Below, one piece after another: positions 62,801 through 64,000 of a stretch of DNA of 64,000 nt. The translations under genes were made by a program, and so were the position numbers. How positions within the stretch are numbered: position 1 is the first letter of the stretch; every line of letters starts with the position of its first letter. A model generated the notes under the pieces. The model was given only the letters and a program-made list of their open reading frames with translations, searched no databases and had not been told where the DNA came from. Source of the DNA: Pedobacter cryophilus (GTDB lineage: Bacteria; Bacteroidota; Bacteroidia; Sphingobacteriales; Sphingobacteriaceae); contig NZ_SWBP01000006.1 of assembly GCF_005116455.1 (NCBI RefSeq), forward strand, positions 62,001 through 126,000, given 5' to 3'.

Positions 62801-63183
62801 GAACTTCCTCCAGCTGTAACTACTACTTCGTTTAATTCTCTACTGGTTACAGAAAGCGTAACGTTTAAAATGTAAGGCTCTCCCAATTTAAGATAGATAC
62901 CTTCATAAGTTTTAGGCTGTAATCCTAAAAAAGTAACTTCAACTTTGTATGGACCACCTGGTCTCATGTTTAATAAGTTAAACTTACCTTCAGCATTGGT
63001 AGTTGATGCATAAACAGACCCTGTAGGAATGTGGGTTGCCTTTACTGTACTTCCAATTATTGTTTCTTTTGAGTCTTTAACTGTTCCAGTTAAACTACCC
63101 GTAGTTACCTGTGCTGATGCTGTTATTACACCTATCAACAGGAAAGTAAACAAATAAAAAATTCTTTGTATTTTTCTTTTCAT
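59863..63183 (-). CDS. Oar-type TonB-dependent receptor with carboxypeptidase-like domain
   Basis: The frame can open at 63207, but ATG at 63183 gives a normal signal peptide (MKRKIQRIFYLFTFLLIGVITASAQ; 1106 residues). It has a CarboxypepD_reg domain (about 28-110, GSLTGTVKDSKETIIGSTVKAT), a TonB box-like ELNEVVVTAGG, a plug domain (about 130-235, QNNITIDGANFNNSFGIGGNLPGG) and a long barrel ending FGLRYIFN. Such Oar proteins take up or export proteins or large ligands, as for Myxococcus Oar. The DUF4394 lipoprotein follows in the same operon. Confidence 0.93.
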   Translation of the reverse strand: MKRKIQRIFYLFTFLLIGVITASAQVTTGSLTGTVKDSKETIIGSTVKATHIPTGSVYASTTNAEGKFNLLNMRPGGPYKVEVTFLGLQPKTYEGIYLKLGEPYILNVTLSVTSRELNEVVVTAGGSSVLSSDRSGSITNVGTRQINEIPTINRNINSITRVTPQAQGNSIGGGNYRQNNITIDGANFNNSFGIGGNLPGGQANPIVLDAISEISVNVTPVDVRQSGFVGGAINATTRSGTNEFSGSAYTYFRNQNNVGTKVKGYDELIPNPNDVKIYGARIGGPIIKDKLFFFGSVESDKQARPGQSRIASVDPTDFPSNPRANRPTRVELDEISQYLRDTYGYETGGYDGYGFESERLNIVGRLDWNINKNNKFTVRYSQLESKSPSFLSNSTNPLVGNAYPVTGSRTDNNALAFQNSNYFTDNNYYSLVTELNTTFGGGKFANTFRGSYSNQNEPRTSESSIFPFVDILKDGRPFTSFGYEPFTFGNLRDVESYNFIDYVQTTIGKHNLLGGVEFETSTTKNGFQRFGTSFYVFNSFDDFKSGANPLSYAKTFSLTPGYAQAFPTFKDSKYSIYAQDDFTVNDKLRLSFGIRGDLYTYTQDLLTHPLVTPLTFANGEKLDTGILPTSALLISPRFGFNYDVKGDRSLQFRGATGLYSGGIPKVWIVSQAGDSGLLQFSQVEQGSNFGGVPFPFNPDPNFYLPATQPVSGTAVPGAISLLSPNVKSPQVFKTSLAIDAKLPFGIVGTLEGIYNYDINQVFFRNPNLDPTKAAPLNVGGYPDNRIIYPNANVDKYINKLTSAGIPSATATGAFNTYVLDNASGGYNYSITAKLEKQFDNGFSSFLAYTKQQGKNYFDGGGDQPSGSWLGNATVNGSNAKELGFNGFVPDRIIAGLTYRKEYLKKLGTTFSLIYEGSSQGRVSYTYSLDMNRDGANADLIYIPRNPSEITFTPFTAGTAPNAITYTAQQQSDLFFNLIQQDNYLNSRRGKYAERNGGILPWIGTVDLNFLQDVFVNVGKKRNTVQFNLTVENLGNFINKDWGIRKQLVRSQLLVPTNQALLTPDGATKPTFRLQFDGNAPAPTILRDNVSFGSTYSMQFGLRYIFN

Positions 63184-63367
63184 GTGTGAGTTTTTAAAAC
63201 GGTACAAAAATCATGTATATGGTTTAACTATACAAGGATTAAATGTTAACAAATTGTTAACAATAGCACTTATTAACAAACACTTTACTTTGAAATTAAA
63301 AAATTAAGGTTTTTTTAATCATTGCTGATTTTAATTAGCTTTGGCTTTTAAAAAATATAAAATCAGT

Positions 63368-64000
63368 ATGAATTACGATCTAATAGTTATTGGCAGCGGT
63401 CCTGGTGGTTATGTAGCAGCAATTAGAGCAGCTCAATTAGGATTAAAGACTGCTATTGTAGAAAAGGAATCTTTGGGTGGAATATGTTTAAACTGGGGAT
63501 GTATTCCCACTAAAGCACTGTTGAAAAGCGCTCAGGTTTTTGAATATATCAATCATGCTAATGATTATGGAATTAAAGTTAATGGTGCTGAGGCTGATTT
63601 TGAGGCTGTTGTAAAACGCAGTAGAGGTGTTGCAGACGGAATGAGTAAAGGAATTCAATTCCTGATGAAAAAAAACAAAATCGATGTTTTAATGGGTTTT
63701 GGCAAAATTAAAAAAGCCGGAAAAGTTGAAGTTAAAGCTGCTGATGGATCTATAAAAGAATACGAAGCTAAACACACCATACTTGCCACAGGCGGAAGAT
63801 CAAGAGAATTACCCCACATTAAACAAGATGGTAAAAAGGTAATTGGCTACCGAGAAGCCATGACTTTACCTAAAATGCCTAAAAGCATGATCGTAATGGG
63901 TTCTGGTGCTATAGGTGTTGAATTTGCATATTTCTACGCTACCATGGGTACAAAAGTAACCATCGTAGAATTTATGGACAATATTGTACCTGTTGAAGAT
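63368..64000 (+). CDS. lpdA: Dihydrolipoyl dehydrogenase, N-terminal part
   Basis: The frame is open from ATG at 63368 to the window edge (211 codons). FAD-binding GSGPGGYVAAIRAAQLG (residues 9-25), the redox-active disulfide GGICLNWGCIPTKALL (about 37-52; C40 and C45), LATGGRSRELP and the second nucleotide-binding motif VMGSGAIGVEFAYFYATMGTKVTIVE (about 178-203) are all present. It is the E3 flavoprotein of 2-oxoacid dehydrogenase complexes. The C-terminal dimer domain lies beyond the window. Confidence 0.95.
   Translation, partial: MNYDLIVIGSGPGGYVAAIRAAQLGLKTAIVEKESLGGICLNWGCIPTKALLKSAQVFEYINHANDYGIKVNGAEADFEAVVKRSRGVADGMSKGIQFLMKKNKIDVLMGFGKIKKAGKVEVKAADGSIKEYEAKHTILATGGRSRELPHIKQDGKKVIGYREAMTLPKMPKSMIVMGSGAIGVEFAYFYATMGTKVTIVEFMDNIVPVED

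Overview
This 64 kb chromosomal segment comes from an AT-rich (roughly one third G+C) member of the Bacteroidota, most likely Sphingobacteriaceae (Pedobacter-like). The evidence is a SusC/SusD pair, an Oar-type TonB receptor, gliding-type gldA/F/G genes next to dnaN, DUF2490, DUF4397 and DUF4394 proteins, no clear Shine-Dalgarno sequences, and -7 promoter boxes of the Bacteroidota form TAnnTTTG. Genus is inferred from gene style only; no rRNA or tRNA gene was seen.

Layout. 1-5964: tail of a heptose-kinase-like gene, a DUF2490 outer-membrane gene with a CRP-like site, and an orphan SusC/SusD pair. 6494-12905: mainly housekeeping genes (queA, ispD, gatC, a PduO-type cobalamin adenosyltransferase, a MacB-like permease and a separate ATPase), with a MazF/RHH toxin-antitoxin pair that has its own palindromic operator. 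12902-25030: plsC, trpS, a deoxynucleoside kinase, kdsB, a YitT protein, an aldehyde dehydrogenase, a GNAT, a TIGR04282 protein, mnmA, a lipoprotein whose start codon sits in a terminator loop, and topA. 25036-29446: small orphan genes mixed with dispersed palindromic repeats. 29454-35093: a vitamin B12 region with a cobalamin riboswitch, btuB-like receptor, DUF6580 membrane protein, cobU and a DUF71/COG2102 PP-loop protein, interrupted by a GxxExxY gene and an array of CGCAAAG-type repeats.

35434-44478: a HipA-like kinase/DUF3037 pair and a four-gene phosphorelay (a kinase of 1781 residues with about twelve PAS domains, two single-domain receivers, and a REC-PAS-DHp protein lacking the ATPase domain). 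44590-49065: gldA, gldF, gldG, dnaN. 49148-58006: DUF4397 lipoprotein, DedA protein, RluA-type pseudouridine synthase, PhoB-like regulator, TlpA-like thioredoxin, gatB, a tyrosine-rich exported protein, class II aldolase, accD. 58128-64000: a tandem DUF4394 lipoprotein, the Oar-like TonB receptor, and the start of lpdA, cut by the window edge.

The most unusual points are the PAS/REC phosphorelay with no output domain, the B12 locus split by a repeat array and a PDDEXK-like GxxExxY gene, the two-hairpin intergenic repeats near 26.5 and 27.5 kb, the HipA-like/DUF3037 pair, and the mnmA terminator that encloses the next gene's start codon. No CRISPR array, prophage or intact insertion sequence was found.
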